A DNA stretch of 64,000 nucleotides. It comes from an uncultured SAR86 cluster bacterium. GTDB taxonomy: Bacteria > Pseudomonadota > Gammaproteobacteria > Magnimaribacterales > D2472. The translations under genes were made by a program, and so were the position numbers. Where the stretch lies: contig CACJJI010000003.1 of NCBI GenBank assembly GCA_902593675.1, positions 124,001 to 188,000 on the forward strand, in the 5' to 3' direction. The notes under the pieces are model-generated. The model was not told the origin of the DNA. It searched no databases and worked only from the letters and a program-made list of their open reading frames with translations. Positions 36,196-45,235 of the stretch are shown in pieces (the first letter of the stretch is position 1; every line of letters starts with the position of its first letter).

Positions 36196-37041
36196 TTGAC
36201 TGACCTGACTGTAAATGAAGTTTACGCAATTGGTGCACCAATTGTGTTGGCTATGATTTTTGTCGAGCTTTTAATCTCTACTTGGCAAAACAAGAAATAC
36301 TATAAGAAAGAAGATACTCTTTGCACTATTGGCCTGCTTACAGGCAATATCATTGTAGCTTTTTCCATTAAAGGGCTAACCTTAGCTTTTCATTTTTATT
36401 TGTATCAATTTAAGGTTCTTGAGCTCGCTAGTATTTTGCCTTTGTGGGCAATGTGGGTCTTAACTTTCATCATGATCGATTTTGTTTTTTATATTTACCA
36501 TAGAATGTCACATAGGGTTAGGTTTCTTTGGGCAATTCATCTTAGCCATCATTCAAGTGAAGAAATGAATTTTGCAGTTTCTTTTAGGCAAGCATGGTTT
36601 GGCCCTATTTCTAAAATACCATTTTTTATGGTGCTTCCACTGCTTGGATTTGATCCAACAATCATTGCAGTAGCTGGAGTTATGAGTACTTTATGGGGAA
36701 TAGTTGGTCATACGCAAATTGTTGGGAAGCTTGGTTTTGTCGAGTGGGTTTTTAATACCCCATCTCATCATAGAGTGCATCATGGCTCTAACAAGCAATA
36801 CATAGATAAGAATTATGGAAATCTTTTAATAATTTGGGACAAAATGTTTGGAACCTTTGAACCTGAAGAAGAGCCTGTGAAGTTTGGCTTAGTCAATAAT
36901 GTAAATACTTATAATCCCACAAAGATAACTTTTATGGCTTGGGCATCCATGATTAACGATATTAAGAATAAGAATAATTTTGGCGAGAGGTTAAATACAT
37001 TTATTGAGCCGCCCAGCACCCATATAAAAAATAAAGTCTAG
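36196..37041 (+). CDS. Sterol desaturase / fatty acid hydroxylase superfamily protein
   Basis: Membrane di-iron oxygenase-type protein of 281 residues. Four hydrophobic segments and the histidine boxes HRMSHR (near 101), HLSHHSS (near 115) and HRVHHG (near 193) give the eight-histidine pattern of the superfamily. The start is TTG at 36196. The substrate (lipid, sterol or carotenoid) cannot be told. The C-terminal half matches the PF04116-like region in layout. Confidence 0.85.
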   Translation: MTDLTVNEVYAIGAPIVLAMIFVELLISTWQNKKYYKKEDTLCTIGLLTGNIIVAFSIKGLTLAFHFYLYQFKVLELASILPLWAMWVLTFIMIDFVFYIYHRMSHRVRFLWAIHLSHHSSEEMNFAVSFRQAWFGPISKIPFFMVLPLLGFDPTIIAVAGVMSTLWGIVGHTQIVGKLGFVEWVFNTPSHHRVHHGSNKQYIDKNYGNLLIIWDKMFGTFEPEEEPVKFGLVNNVNTYNPTKITFMAWASMINDIKNKNNFGERLNTFIEPPSTHIKNKV

Positions 37042-37101
37042 GGGATCTGATCACAAAAAACTTTTTGACTTCTTACGTTGTAGGGTTATATTTTTAAAAC
37101 T

Positions 37102-37617
37102 ATGAAAAATTTTAATAAATTAATATTTAAAAAAATTCAGCGTGGATCATTTAAATTTAAGCCTGTCGTTTTTATTGGCTTATTTTTTTTAAGTGTACCG
37201 GCTTTTTCTTATAACTCAGACATACAACAGTGTGTAGATAAAATTGATCCAGCTGAAAGACTTAGCTGTTACGATTCTGTTTTTAAAGAAAAAAAACCAA
37301 TGCAAGAAGCATTAATTATTCCCCAAAAAAAAGTAGCTATAAAAATCGATGAACAAAAGGAAAAGGATTATGGTTTAGAAAAACCAAAAGAAGATTTTTC
37401 TATCACATCAAAAATAGTTAATGTAAGCAAACGTGGTAATTACAAGATTTATATTAATCTAGACAATAACCAAACTTGGCGAAGCGTAAAAGATTTCTAT
37501 GATCGAGCTCCAGTAAGTAAGGGGCAAACAGTTTCTATTTCTGAGGGTTTCATGAGTGGCTATGTCATGAAGGTCGAAGGAAAAAAAACCAGTTTAAGAG
37601 TTAGGAGGGTTAAGTAA
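37102..37617 (+). CDS. Periplasmic protein, unknown function (DPAERLSCYD motif)
   Basis: The 171-residue product has an N-terminal membrane or signal segment (about 20-37), then QCVDKIDPAERLSCYDSVF, a motif found at the N-terminus of many gammaproteobacterial periplasmic proteins, a charged linker and a C-terminal small beta domain with NNQTWRSVKD and the ending TSLRVRRVK. I recall relatives with the same two-part layout but no established function. Confidence 0.7.
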   Translation: MKNFNKLIFKKIQRGSFKFKPVVFIGLFFLSVPAFSYNSDIQQCVDKIDPAERLSCYDSVFKEKKPMQEALIIPQKKVAIKIDEQKEKDYGLEKPKEDFSITSKIVNVSKRGNYKIYINLDNNQTWRSVKDFYDRAPVSKGQTVSISEGFMSGYVMKVEGKKTSLRVRRVK

Positions 37618-37618
37618 A

Positions 37619-38065
37619 ATGGAAACAAAAATTCCACCACCTATAGTTACCTTGATGTTTGGTTTAGCAATCTATCTTTCTAGAGAAATGCTTCCTGTAG
37701 TTGAAATTCTGTATTCAACTTATCTTGGAATTTTTCTACTTTTGTTGGGTTTTTTTATTCTAATATTTGCTGTTCGATTATTTAGAAAAGATAATACAAC
37801 CGTCAACCCCCTGAGCCCTGAACAAGCAACAAAGTTAGTTACAGATGGGATTTTTAAATATACTCGCAATCCAATGTATCTTGGTATGGCACTTATATTA
37901 AGTTCAATATCTGTATTTTTTAATCTTTTAGGTGGCATTTTTCTGGTCGCTTTATTTTGCGCATACATAACAAAGTTTCAAATTATTCCTGAAGAGAGAG
38001 CGATGAAAGATCTTTTCTCTCATGACTTTGAAAAATATATTAAATCAACCAGAAGGTGGATTTAG
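37619..38065 (+). CDS. Isoprenylcysteine carboxylmethyltransferase-family membrane protein
   Basis: The 148-residue product has about four membrane segments, and the family signature YTRNPMYLGMALI near 80 and EERAMKDLFSHDFEKYIKSTRRWI at the end, forming the SAM-binding region of ICMT/phospholipid methyltransferase-like proteins. Bacterial members are mostly uncharacterised. It starts one base after the preceding gene ends. Confidence 0.85.
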   Translation: METKIPPPIVTLMFGLAIYLSREMLPVVEILYSTYLGIFLLLLGFFILIFAVRLFRKDNTTVNPLSPEQATKLVTDGIFKYTRNPMYLGMALILSSISVFFNLLGGIFLVALFCAYITKFQIIPEERAMKDLFSHDFEKYIKSTRRWI

Positions 38066-38076
38066 TCCAGTAATAG

Positions 38077-38295
38077 ATGCCTATAAAGCCCTCAAATTTC
38101 TTTCTTTTGTGGGTTTTTGGATTTTTTTTGCTTTTGTCATTTGATTTATTTGTTGAGGCATTTATCTTTGAATGGCTTGATTGGAACGGAACCAACAAAA
38201 ATGATTGGTTTTTTGCTTTATGGTGGGGTTTCGTTGTGGTTTGGGCTTTGTATGGCTCTTTAAAGCTTTACTCTATTTGGAGGGCACCCGACTAA
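38077..38295 (+). CDS. Small two-helix membrane protein, unknown function
   Basis: The 72-residue product is rich in Trp and Phe with two hydrophobic segments (about 6-32 and 45-68) and ends SIWRAPD. I do not recognise it. It sits 11 bases after the methyltransferase-like gene and 10 bases before the next, so co-transcription is likely. Confidence 0.6.
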   Translation: MPIKPSNFFLLWVFGFFLLLSFDLFVEAFIFEWLDWNGTNKNDWFFALWWGFVVVWALYGSLKLYSIWRAPD

Positions 38296-38305
38296 GGTTT
38301 TTGAA

Positions 38306-38764
38306 ATGAAAAAGCTATTAACATACTTATTAATGTTCTCTATGTCTGCATTATCTGAGAATGGGATGAGTTCGACCAAGGAGTTTAATTTGGATAATCA
38401 AATTTATAAAGTGCTTACCCTGAATGAGTGGGATAAAGCTCAGGCTTCAGGAGTGATAATTACTGAACTGGATATAAAAGATGGTTTTATACATCTTTCT
38501 ACAGCAGCTCAACTTAATGCAACCTTGTCTTTGTATTTTGCAAAAGAAGAATCAGTCGTACTTCTGCAAGTCGATCATTCGCAAACCCATGACCGAATAA
38601 AATTTGAGGCCCCGATTCCTACTGGTAATAGAAGCGGCTTATTTCCTCATTACTATGGCGACTTAAATATTGATGCTGTTTCACAGGTATGGCATTTAAA
38701 ACGCAGCGCTTTTGAAATGCCTATAGAGGTGGTACTTCAAGCCGAACAAGGCGCTAATTCTTGA
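38306..38764 (+). CDS. Exported DUF952-family protein
   Basis: The 152-residue product has a short signal peptide and then the DUF952 pattern: YKVLTLNEWDKAQASG, DGFIHLSTAAQLNATLSLYF and FPHYYGDLNIDAVSQVWHL. DUF952 proteins are usually cytoplasmic and of unknown activity, with an ADP-ribosyltransferase-like fold proposed for some; an exported version is slightly unusual. Confidence 0.85.
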   Translation: MKKLLTYLLMFSMSALSENGMSSTKEFNLDNQIYKVLTLNEWDKAQASGVIITELDIKDGFIHLSTAAQLNATLSLYFAKEESVVLLQVDHSQTHDRIKFEAPIPTGNRSGLFPHYYGDLNIDAVSQVWHLKRSAFEMPIEVVLQAEQGANS

Positions 38765-38804
38765 TGCTTTGCTGTAGAATTAAACTTTTTATTGGAGATA
38801 AAAC

Positions 38805-39284
38805 ATGAAACTATTTTTTGCATTAGTATTATCAATATCCATCATGCCTATTTCAGAAGCCGCTCATCATGAGCCCAAATCTGCTGATGGAAATAATCCA
38901 TTTATTCTTATTGCAAGAATTCATGTTAAAGAGGGAATGGTTGAAGAGTATCTTGATATAGCCAACGAAGTTGATAATGCAGTGGAGCTAAGTGAGCCTG
39001 GCATGTTATTCCACAATTTCGATGCTGATCCAGATGATCCACTTGCCTTCACATGGACTGAAGTATATTCAAACAGTGAAGCATTTATCAAGCATGATGC
39101 AAATCCACCAGTTCAAGATTATGTCGCGAAACATGCTGAGCTAGCCGATGGTTTTACTATTGAGATTTATGGCAATGTTTCTCAGAATGTTATTGAGACT
39201 ATCAATCGTCTCGGAGTGCCTTTGAAGCATTTCAAAACAACTAGAGTTGGTTATGTTAGGGAGAAAAATTTTAAAGAACATTAA
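38805..39284 (+). CDS. Exported antibiotic biosynthesis monooxygenase (ABM) domain protein
   Basis: The 159-residue product has a signal peptide (cleavage after SEAA near residue 20), followed by PFILIARIHVKEGMVEEYLDIANEV and EPGMLFHNFDADPDDPLAFTWTEVYSN, a dimeric ferredoxin-like ABM domain. The function of exported members is not known. A good GGAG site precedes the ATG. Confidence 0.8.
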   Translation: MKLFFALVLSISIMPISEAAHHEPKSADGNNPFILIARIHVKEGMVEEYLDIANEVDNAVELSEPGMLFHNFDADPDDPLAFTWTEVYSNSEAFIKHDANPPVQDYVAKHAELADGFTIEIYGNVSQNVIETINRLGVPLKHFKTTRVGYVREKNFKEH

Positions 39285-39301
39285 TTTCAGATTACGAAAA
39301 A

Positions 39302-39685
39302 ATGAAAACATTAAAAGAAGAAGTTAGGTTTAATTGCCCGGCAGAAGAGCTTTGGTCCGTCCTCTCTGATGTTGGAAGATGTGATTGGGTTCCTACAATT
39401 GACGAGATTACGTTAGAAGGTGACTGTAGACATTTTGAAATGACCGGGATGGGACAGATTACAGAAAAAATTTTAAAACAAGATCATGCAAACATGACTC
39501 TTCAGTATTCTGCTATACAGACTCCTGCACCCATTGAACATCATCTAGCTACCATGCAAATAGCACCCCTCAATGATCAGGAGTGCATGTTGAACTGGAC
39601 TACTGAAATCTCTCCAGATATTTTTGCAGATGGCATTCACCAAGGAATGCTTGTATCGATTGAAGGCATTAAAAAAATTATTTAA
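39302..39685 (+). CDS. SRPBCC-family protein
   Basis: The 127-residue product (KTLKEEVRFNCPAEELWSVLSDVGRCDWVP) has the start of a Bet v1/START-like ligand-binding fold and the alternating strands that follow. Members bind hydrophobic ligands or act as cyclases. It is 17 bases after the ABM-domain gene and 2 bases before the next, likely one operon. Confidence 0.78.
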   Translation: MKTLKEEVRFNCPAEELWSVLSDVGRCDWVPTIDEITLEGDCRHFEMTGMGQITEKILKQDHANMTLQYSAIQTPAPIEHHLATMQIAPLNDQECMLNWTTEISPDIFADGIHQGMLVSIEGIKKII

Positions 39686-39687
39686 AA

Positions 39688-40326
39688 ATGATCTGTAATC
39701 TCTGCAGGTCTGATGCTGTCTCAAGTTTTGAAACCTTCGACAGTAAAACATATTGGAGTTGTAATATTTGTGGATGCAAGTATTTAGATAAAGCATATTT
39801 CATCAGCGCATCAGAAGAAGAGCAGCGATACTTAGAGCATAATAATGATATTCAAGATAAAGAATATCGAGCGTTTTTATCAAAACTCTTTGATCCACTT
39901 AAAGAAAAATTATTCCATGGTTCTCATGGATTAGATTTTGGCTGTGGTACAGGGCCAGCGTTAGCAGATATGCTAACTCAAGAAGGTTTTAGGGTTTCTC
40001 TGTATGACCCATTCTTTTATCCCAATCAGGACGCGCTCTCAAAGCAATATGATTTTATAACTTGTACAGAAACAGTAGAGCATTTTCATGATCCATTTAA
40101 AGAGTTTAATACTCTTAATGACCTATTAAAACCAGGAGGTTGGCTGGGTGTGATGACTTCTTTTTTAACTTCAGATGAGATGTTTGAGAATTGGCACTAT
40201 CGAAGAGATCCAACCCATGTAACTTTTTATTGTGAAAAAACCTTCGAGGTGATAGCCTCTCAAAGGAACTGGACATGTGAAATAAAATCAAAGGATGTAG
40301 TACTCCTGCAAAAAAACTATGATTAA
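39688..40326 (+). CDS. SAM-dependent methyltransferase with N-terminal zinc-binding cysteines
   Basis: The 212-residue product begins with two CxxC pairs (MICNLC and WSCNICGCKY), a likely zinc ribbon, followed by a class I methyltransferase domain with LDFGCGTGPALADML near 89 and TCTETVEHFHDPFKEFN. The layout resembles small methyltransferases that act on activated sugars or lipids. It overlaps the next gene by 8 bases. Confidence 0.82.
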   Translation: MICNLCRSDAVSSFETFDSKTYWSCNICGCKYLDKAYFISASEEEQRYLEHNNDIQDKEYRAFLSKLFDPLKEKLFHGSHGLDFGCGTGPALADMLTQEGFRVSLYDPFFYPNQDALSKQYDFITCTETVEHFHDPFKEFNTLNDLLKPGGWLGVMTSFLTSDEMFENWHYRRDPTHVTFYCEKTFEVIASQRNWTCEIKSKDVVLLQKNYD

Positions 40327-41632
40327 GGCGCCTACTTCATTTATTCAGCGTATAAAATTTATTGGACCAAGCATTATTGTGACTGGCAGTGTTGTTGGAA
40401 GTGGTTCGATAGCCCTATCACCATTGTTGGGAGCAGCAACTGGTTTTGCCTTGTTGTGGTGGCTATTGTTAAGTCTTTGGAGCAAGCCGCTGATTCAAGC
40501 CGAGATTAGTCGTTATGTCATAGCAACCAATCAGACTTTTCTGGAGTCATTTTCAGATATGCCTGGGCCAAAAACAAACCTTAATGGCAAGCAAGCTTCG
40601 TGGTTGGTTTGGTTTATGTTCATTGGTGTGATTCCATCTGTTGCAGGCATGGGCGGTCTTGCAGGCGCTGTTGCAGAAGCAGGCCACCTAATGATCCCAA
40701 TGTTGAGCACTGAAATATGGGTTGCAACTGCATGCTTCATCACATGGTTTATTTTATATCTAGGAACTTATCAAACACTTGAAAGAATTCTACTTGGAAT
40801 GGTGTTCTTTTTTTCAGTGGTTACTTTAATCATTGCTATTTCAATGCAATCAACTCCCTATGCAATTTCAAGCCCACAAATTATAGGAGGCCTTACATTT
40901 TCATTCCCATTTGAGCACGCAGCTTTAGCTCTAGCAGTTTTTGGCTTCACTGGAATAAGTTATGGAGAAATTATGGCATACACCTATTGGTGCTTAGAAA
41001 AAGGTTATGCCAAACATAACAGCGATCAAGATGAAGTCAAAGCTTGGATTAAAGTAATGCAAACAGATGTTTGGGCAACAGTCTTTTTTGTAACTATTGG
41101 AACTCTTCCGTTTTTTCTTTTAGGTGCAGCCGTCTTAAATACCTTGGGGCTTTATCCTCCTCCTGACGGAGATATCATTCAAACCCTCTTGAATATGTTT
41201 ACAACAATTTTGGGAACTTGGGCAAAATGGTTTTTTATTCCATTGGCCTTTTTTGTTCTTTTCTCAACCTTGCTATCTGGAACCGCAGCATTCACCAGAA
41301 CAATTTCAGACTATTTAATTTCAATTGGCTTGGTTGTCGAAAAAGAAAATACAAGAATACATTTAATTAAAATTATTGCATTTGTTATACCGTTGTTCTC
41401 AGCCATTGCTTATTTTTTGCTTCCTAATCCAATCACTCTTTTGTTGATTGCGGGTATTTGGGCAGCACTGGGGCTTCCTATTATAAATATTGGCGCTTTG
41501 TATTTAACAGGCAAGTTGAGCAAGGACTTGCAGCCCAAATCAATAACGAAAATTATATTGTGGGCAACTTTAATTTTACAGATTTCAATGGCAATGCTAA
41601 TTTTATACAGCCAAATCATAGGGTTTAATTAG
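40319..41632 (+). CDS. Nramp-related membrane transporter
   Basis: The 437-residue product has about eleven membrane segments. Its start GPSIIVTGSVVGSGSIALSPLLG, the glycine-rich first helix and the helix-six region GFTGISYGEIMAY resemble the Nramp fold. The metal-binding DPGN of helix 1 and MPH of helix 6 are replaced, so classical Mn/Fe transport is doubtful; it may belong to a divergent Nramp-related branch with other ions or substrates. Confidence 0.75.
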   Translation: MIKAPTSFIQRIKFIGPSIIVTGSVVGSGSIALSPLLGAATGFALLWWLLLSLWSKPLIQAEISRYVIATNQTFLESFSDMPGPKTNLNGKQASWLVWFMFIGVIPSVAGMGGLAGAVAEAGHLMIPMLSTEIWVATACFITWFILYLGTYQTLERILLGMVFFFSVVTLIIAISMQSTPYAISSPQIIGGLTFSFPFEHAALALAVFGFTGISYGEIMAYTYWCLEKGYAKHNSDQDEVKAWIKVMQTDVWATVFFVTIGTLPFFLLGAAVLNTLGLYPPPDGDIIQTLLNMFTTILGTWAKWFFIPLAFFVLFSTLLSGTAAFTRTISDYLISIGLVVEKENTRIHLIKIIAFVIPLFSAIAYFLLPNPITLLLIAGIWAALGLPIINIGALYLTGKLSKDLQPKSITKIILWATLILQISMAMLILYSQIIGFN

Positions 41633-41694
41633 CAATAAATTTTTTAAAAATATCTTTTATGGCATAAAATGCCGGACTATTTCTTAGATAAAAA

Positions 41695-42354
41695 ATGAAT
41701 CATTTAGAAAAAAGACGATCCTATATTCATCCAGAGGGCTTTAAGTTTGCAGCAATCTCCTTATCGCTCTCAATAATTCTAACATTGATTTCGCAGGCTG
41801 CTTCCGCAGTTGGTTTTGTTTTAACTTCTTTTATTCTTTGGTTTTTTAGAGACCCTAAGAGAGATACACCCCAAGATCCTAATTTTATTATTAGCTCAGC
41901 GGACGGCAAGGTGTGCTTAATAGATGAGGCTTATCCGCCGCAAGAGACTCCACTTAAACAAGAAAAAATGAAGCGTATTTGTGTTTTTATGAATGTATTT
42001 AATGTTCATGTGAATAGAAGCCCTGTGCAGGGGGATGCAGAACATATTATTTATAAAACGGGCCAATTCCTTAATGCGAGTCTTGATAAAGCTAGTGACA
42101 AAAATGAGAGAAATAGTTTGATCATAAAAACTGAAAATGGAACCCAGATTGTGGTTGTTCAAATAGCAGGCCTAATTGCCAGAAGAATTTTAAGCTTCAT
42201 CTCACCAAATCATAGACTTCTTCAAGGAGAAAGATTCGGATTAATAAGATTTGGTTCAAGAGTGGATATATATATGCCATTGGATGCAATAGAAAAATGC
42301 AAAGTTGGAGATAAGGTCATTGCAGGAGAATCAATTTTGGCAGCACTAAGATAA
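41695..42354 (+). CDS. psd: Phosphatidylserine decarboxylase (short type)
   Basis: Converts phosphatidylserine to phosphatidylethanolamine. The 219-residue product has two N-terminal hydrophobic segments, FMNVFNVHVNRSPVQGDAEH (substrate histidines) and the C-terminal GERFGLIRFGSRVDIYMP, where self-cleavage at Gly-Ser forms the pyruvoyl group, as in the short archaeal-type enzyme. pssA follows 3 bases later, so the two pathway steps are together. Confidence 0.93.
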   Translation: MNHLEKRRSYIHPEGFKFAAISLSLSIILTLISQAASAVGFVLTSFILWFFRDPKRDTPQDPNFIISSADGKVCLIDEAYPPQETPLKQEKMKRICVFMNVFNVHVNRSPVQGDAEHIIYKTGQFLNASLDKASDKNERNSLIIKTENGTQIVVVQIAGLIARRILSFISPNHRLLQGERFGLIRFGSRVDIYMPLDAIEKCKVGDKVIAGESILAALR

Positions 42355-42357
42355 CAA

Positions 42358-43083
42358 ATGAAAAAATTAGATTTTAAAGTTCTTCTGCCAAACGTTATTA
42401 CATTGACTGGCCTGAGTTTTGGCTTGAGCTCAATAAGATTTGCCATTGAATTAGATTTTAATTTAGCCATTGTCTGTATTCTGTTTGCTGGACTATGCGA
42501 CGTCCTGGATGGCATGCTAGCAAGGCACCTTCAAAGCGAATCCGATCTTGGAGCTCAGTTAGATTCATTATCAGATTTCTTAAGCTTTGGAATTGCACCT
42601 GGTTTGTTGATTTACATGTCTATTTTTAATCAAGATCATGGCATCGGTGCGTTTGCTGCCTTGGCCTTCATAATATTTTCTTGCTTAAGGTTGGCCTTAT
42701 ATAATGTGAGATTAGAGAAATCCAAGACAACAGATGGAGAGCCTGAGCACTTTTTTAGTGGTATTCCAACCCCCGTTGGAGCGATTCTAATCATGTTGCC
42801 ATTAACGCATTCATTTATGGGTTATAACTGGGCCTATGAAAACCTTAATTTTGTAGCGGGCTATATTATTTTAATAAGCGGCTTACTTGTAAGCAGAATT
42901 CCAACTTTTTCAATAAAGCGAAAGCGAGTATTCATCCAATCCAAGTTAGCGTTTCTAGTTATATTTTCTATCATCGCGCTAAGCATGATCAACTTTCTTT
43001 GGATTACCATCAATGTCCTAGCCTTAATTTATTTGCTGACCATTCCTCTTTCTATAATAGCTTGGCAAAGCGGCTCAAAGTAG
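42358..43083 (+). CDS. pssA: CDP-diacylglycerol-serine O-phosphatidyltransferase
   Basis: Makes phosphatidylserine from CDP-diacylglycerol and serine. The 241-residue membrane protein has the CDP-alcohol phosphotransferase signature DGMLARHLQSESDLGAQLDS followed by LSD (near 53-75), which is D-G-x2-A-R-x8-G-x3-D-x3-D. About seven hydrophobic segments follow the usual topology. Order is psd then pssA, overlapping functions in phosphatidylethanolamine synthesis. Confidence 0.94.
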   Translation: MKKLDFKVLLPNVITLTGLSFGLSSIRFAIELDFNLAIVCILFAGLCDVLDGMLARHLQSESDLGAQLDSLSDFLSFGIAPGLLIYMSIFNQDHGIGAFAALAFIIFSCLRLALYNVRLEKSKTTDGEPEHFFSGIPTPVGAILIMLPLTHSFMGYNWAYENLNFVAGYIILISGLLVSRIPTFSIKRKRVFIQSKLAFLVIFSIIALSMINFLWITINVLALIYLLTIPLSIIAWQSGSK

Positions 43084-43109
43084 AAGCCCCATTTAAAACA
43101 GGGCTTCTA
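43081..43109. terminator. Hairpin between convergent pssA and the 43119 gene
   Basis: TAGAAGCCC (43081-43089) and GGGCTTCTA (43101-43109) are perfect reverse complements around an 11-base loop; the left arm includes the pssA stop. It lies between two convergent genes, suiting a bidirectional terminator, although U-tracts are weak on both sides. Confidence 0.6.
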
Positions 43110-43118
43110 TAAAGTTAA

Positions 43119-43709
43119 CTATTTGGTGTACTTGTAATAACCTTCTGTGGGTATCATTAAATGCGCATAATCAGTGCCTGCAAACATTACATAGGGCGCT
43201 CCGCTCATAAAATCAGTAGAAAATTTTTCGATGGTAGCTGGATCTTTTGGCATTAGCATTAAGTGAGGCCCAGATTCAATCCACTCGCCTGGAGTTGAAT
43301 CTTCTTTGTTGAAGACTCCGGCCTTAGTGTTATCTTCTCCCATATCTCCATTAAGCATCCACATGAAACTATCCCGCTCCATTTCAGGTTTTTTGCCTTG
43401 CATATATGCCATCATCCATTTCATACCCTCATCGTCATGACATACTGCCATAGCCTCGTGAGGATTTTTCCAACCTTTTTCAGGATAGGGTCTTGGATTT
43501 CCAGATTGACATGTCCAGCCATTACTGCCTTCTCTAATAACTTCTCCACTTGCACCTATGATTGCAGCATTATCTCCAATAAAAGAAGGGGCGGCGCTTG
43601 AATAAGCCCATATTTGCCATTTGTCTGAGGTATGAGGTCCATAAGGCTCATAGGCAGCTATTGAGACAGAAATTATCAACAGCGAAAGTAAACTAAATTT
43701 TTTATACAT
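43119..43709 (-). CDS. Exported protein, unknown function
   Basis: From ATG 43709 (MYKKFSLLSLLIISVSIA) the 196-residue product has a signal peptide and a mature part rich in Trp, Met, Gly and Asp with two cysteines (TCQSG and VCHDD) that could form a disulfide. GPHLMLMPKDPATIEKF and PYVMFAGTDYAHLMIP look like conserved-type segments seen in marine secreted proteins, but I cannot name a family. An upstream in-frame ATG at 43745 exists but the signal peptide fits the later start. Confidence 0.65.
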   Translation of the reverse strand: MYKKFSLLSLLIISVSIAAYEPYGPHTSDKWQIWAYSSAAPSFIGDNAAIIGASGEVIREGSNGWTCQSGNPRPYPEKGWKNPHEAMAVCHDDEGMKWMMAYMQGKKPEMERDSFMWMLNGDMGEDNTKAGVFNKEDSTPGEWIESGPHLMLMPKDPATIEKFSTDFMSGAPYVMFAGTDYAHLMIPTEGYYKYTK

Positions 43710-43759
43710 TTTTATTTCTCCTGTAAACACACTATAGTTATTCATAGAGTAGGTTCTCT

Positions 43760-44062
43760 ATGAATACGTTTCTTAAAATTATTGCATATTTTTGCATTGC
43801 CACAACACCCATCCAAATTTTTATTGTTTTATTGGGCATTCAGGTTGTGCTCTCATCTGATTATAAGGTCCTTACACTATCCAACATTGAATTTATTAAA
43901 CACTACTTCACATTATTGCTACCAATAGTAGATTGGTTTTACTCATGGTTTTGGAATGCTTGGCTGAATTTCATTTTTTCATTACCACTGATTCTTTCTC
44001 AAACATTTAAAGCAATTATTAGTACCTGGCTCGGTTTTTGGCTACTTAAAAAAATCAATTAA
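43760..44062 (+). CDS. Small membrane protein, unknown function
   Basis: The 100-residue product has about three hydrophobic segments (8-32, 48-70, 72-95) with several Trp and no recognised motif. It is divergent from the exported protein on the other strand and lies 5 bases before the DUF3089 gene, which suggests co-transcription. Confidence 0.6.
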   Translation: MNTFLKIIAYFCIATTPIQIFIVLLGIQVVLSSDYKVLTLSNIEFIKHYFTLLLPIVDWFYSWFWNAWLNFIFSLPLILSQTFKAIISTWLGFWLLKKIN

Positions 44063-44066
44063 TTTT

Positions 44067-45221
44067 ATGAAAAAAACACTTCTTATCATTGCGTGCCTAC
44101 TTTTAGCAATTGTTGCCTGGGTTTTCCCATATATCGATGAATTGCGTGACCAAGGCTTAACAGTTGAAACGGCATATGGTTATTTCTTTGGTGGGCCAGA
44201 TCACCCCTTTAACCCCAACGATGCCGTTCCACAACTTGATTACTCAAAAGAAAGTTCTTGGGCATCTCATCCTCAGATAGTCGATGAGGCTGACTTAATT
44301 CCCGCTGGGGAAGTTGGTATCGATCAATTAAATTCGAAGGTAGATGTTTTCTTTGTTCACCCAACCGGCTACTTAAAAGGACATCATTGGACTGACCCTT
44401 TAGAAGCAGAGTCGGCCACAAAGGAGAATACTCAGTGGATGATGGCCAATCAAGCTAGCGCCTTCAATGGTTGCTGTAGCATTTATGCACCTCACTATCG
44501 TCAGGCATCTATCTATAGTTATTTTGGGACCGATGAACTTCGAGAGGAGGTTCATGGATTTGTTTATCAAGATGTAAAAAAATCTTTTGAGTATTTTATC
44601 GATAACTTCAGCAATGGAAGACCGTTTATTCTTGCAAGTCATAGCCAAGGCACGCACCATTCTATTAGATTACTAGCAGAAGAAATTGATGGAACAGATT
44701 TATATTCAAGGATGATAGGGGCTTATGTTATTGGCGGCACAATTTCTAAAGATAGAATGAATGAAATGAGCGAAATTTCCATTTGTGATAGCCCAACACA
44801 ACTGAGATGTATGGTGCATTGGGATACATTCAATGTAACTTATCTGAACAAGGAAATGCCAATTTATAAAAATAATATTTGTGTTAATCCTATCACTTGG
44901 AAAAATGAGGGGGCCATATCTAATCTTTCTGATGCCAAGGGTGCCGTCTATGTTTCGGGTGAATTTGCATTAGACTTTACCGGGGATGATGGCCCTAAAG
45001 GGGAAACTTTTGGGCCCTTGGAGGCTCCAATTAAGCAATATGTTCAAGCTCAGTGCAAGAATGGGTTACTTTTTGCAACAGATCAGACGGGAACCAGATT
45101 TCAGGCATTTGGTGGCTCAGCAGGAAACTATCATGGTTTAGATTATGCGCTTTTTTATATGGATATTCGGGAGAACGCTAAACTTAAGGTTCAGACTTAC
45201 CTAGACAATATTTCTCAATAA
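44067..45221 (+). CDS. DUF3089 alpha/beta-hydrolase-like protein
   Basis: The 384-residue product has an N-terminal membrane anchor or signal segment (about 3-20) and the DUF3089 region: DVFFVHPTGYLKGHHWTDPL, ASAFNGCCSIYAPHYRQAS and FILASHSQGTHHS, the latter a GxSxG-like nucleophile elbow. Predicted periplasmic hydrolase of unknown substrate. Confidence 0.85.
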   Translation: MKKTLLIIACLLLAIVAWVFPYIDELRDQGLTVETAYGYFFGGPDHPFNPNDAVPQLDYSKESSWASHPQIVDEADLIPAGEVGIDQLNSKVDVFFVHPTGYLKGHHWTDPLEAESATKENTQWMMANQASAFNGCCSIYAPHYRQASIYSYFGTDELREEVHGFVYQDVKKSFEYFIDNFSNGRPFILASHSQGTHHSIRLLAEEIDGTDLYSRMIGAYVIGGTISKDRMNEMSEISICDSPTQLRCMVHWDTFNVTYLNKEMPIYKNNICVNPITWKNEGAISNLSDAKGAVYVSGEFALDFTGDDGPKGETFGPLEAPIKQYVQAQCKNGLLFATDQTGTRFQAFGGSAGNYHGLDYALFYMDIRENAKLKVQTYLDNISQ

Positions 45222-45235
45222 AACAAAATTTATCT

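Noticed and set aside
38775-38780. TAGAAT as -10 promoter before the ABM-domain gene, and at the glmS-tail repeats
   Set aside because: No adequate -35 at 16-18 bases upstream; at the repeats the string is explained as part of the SVTVE-stop codons.
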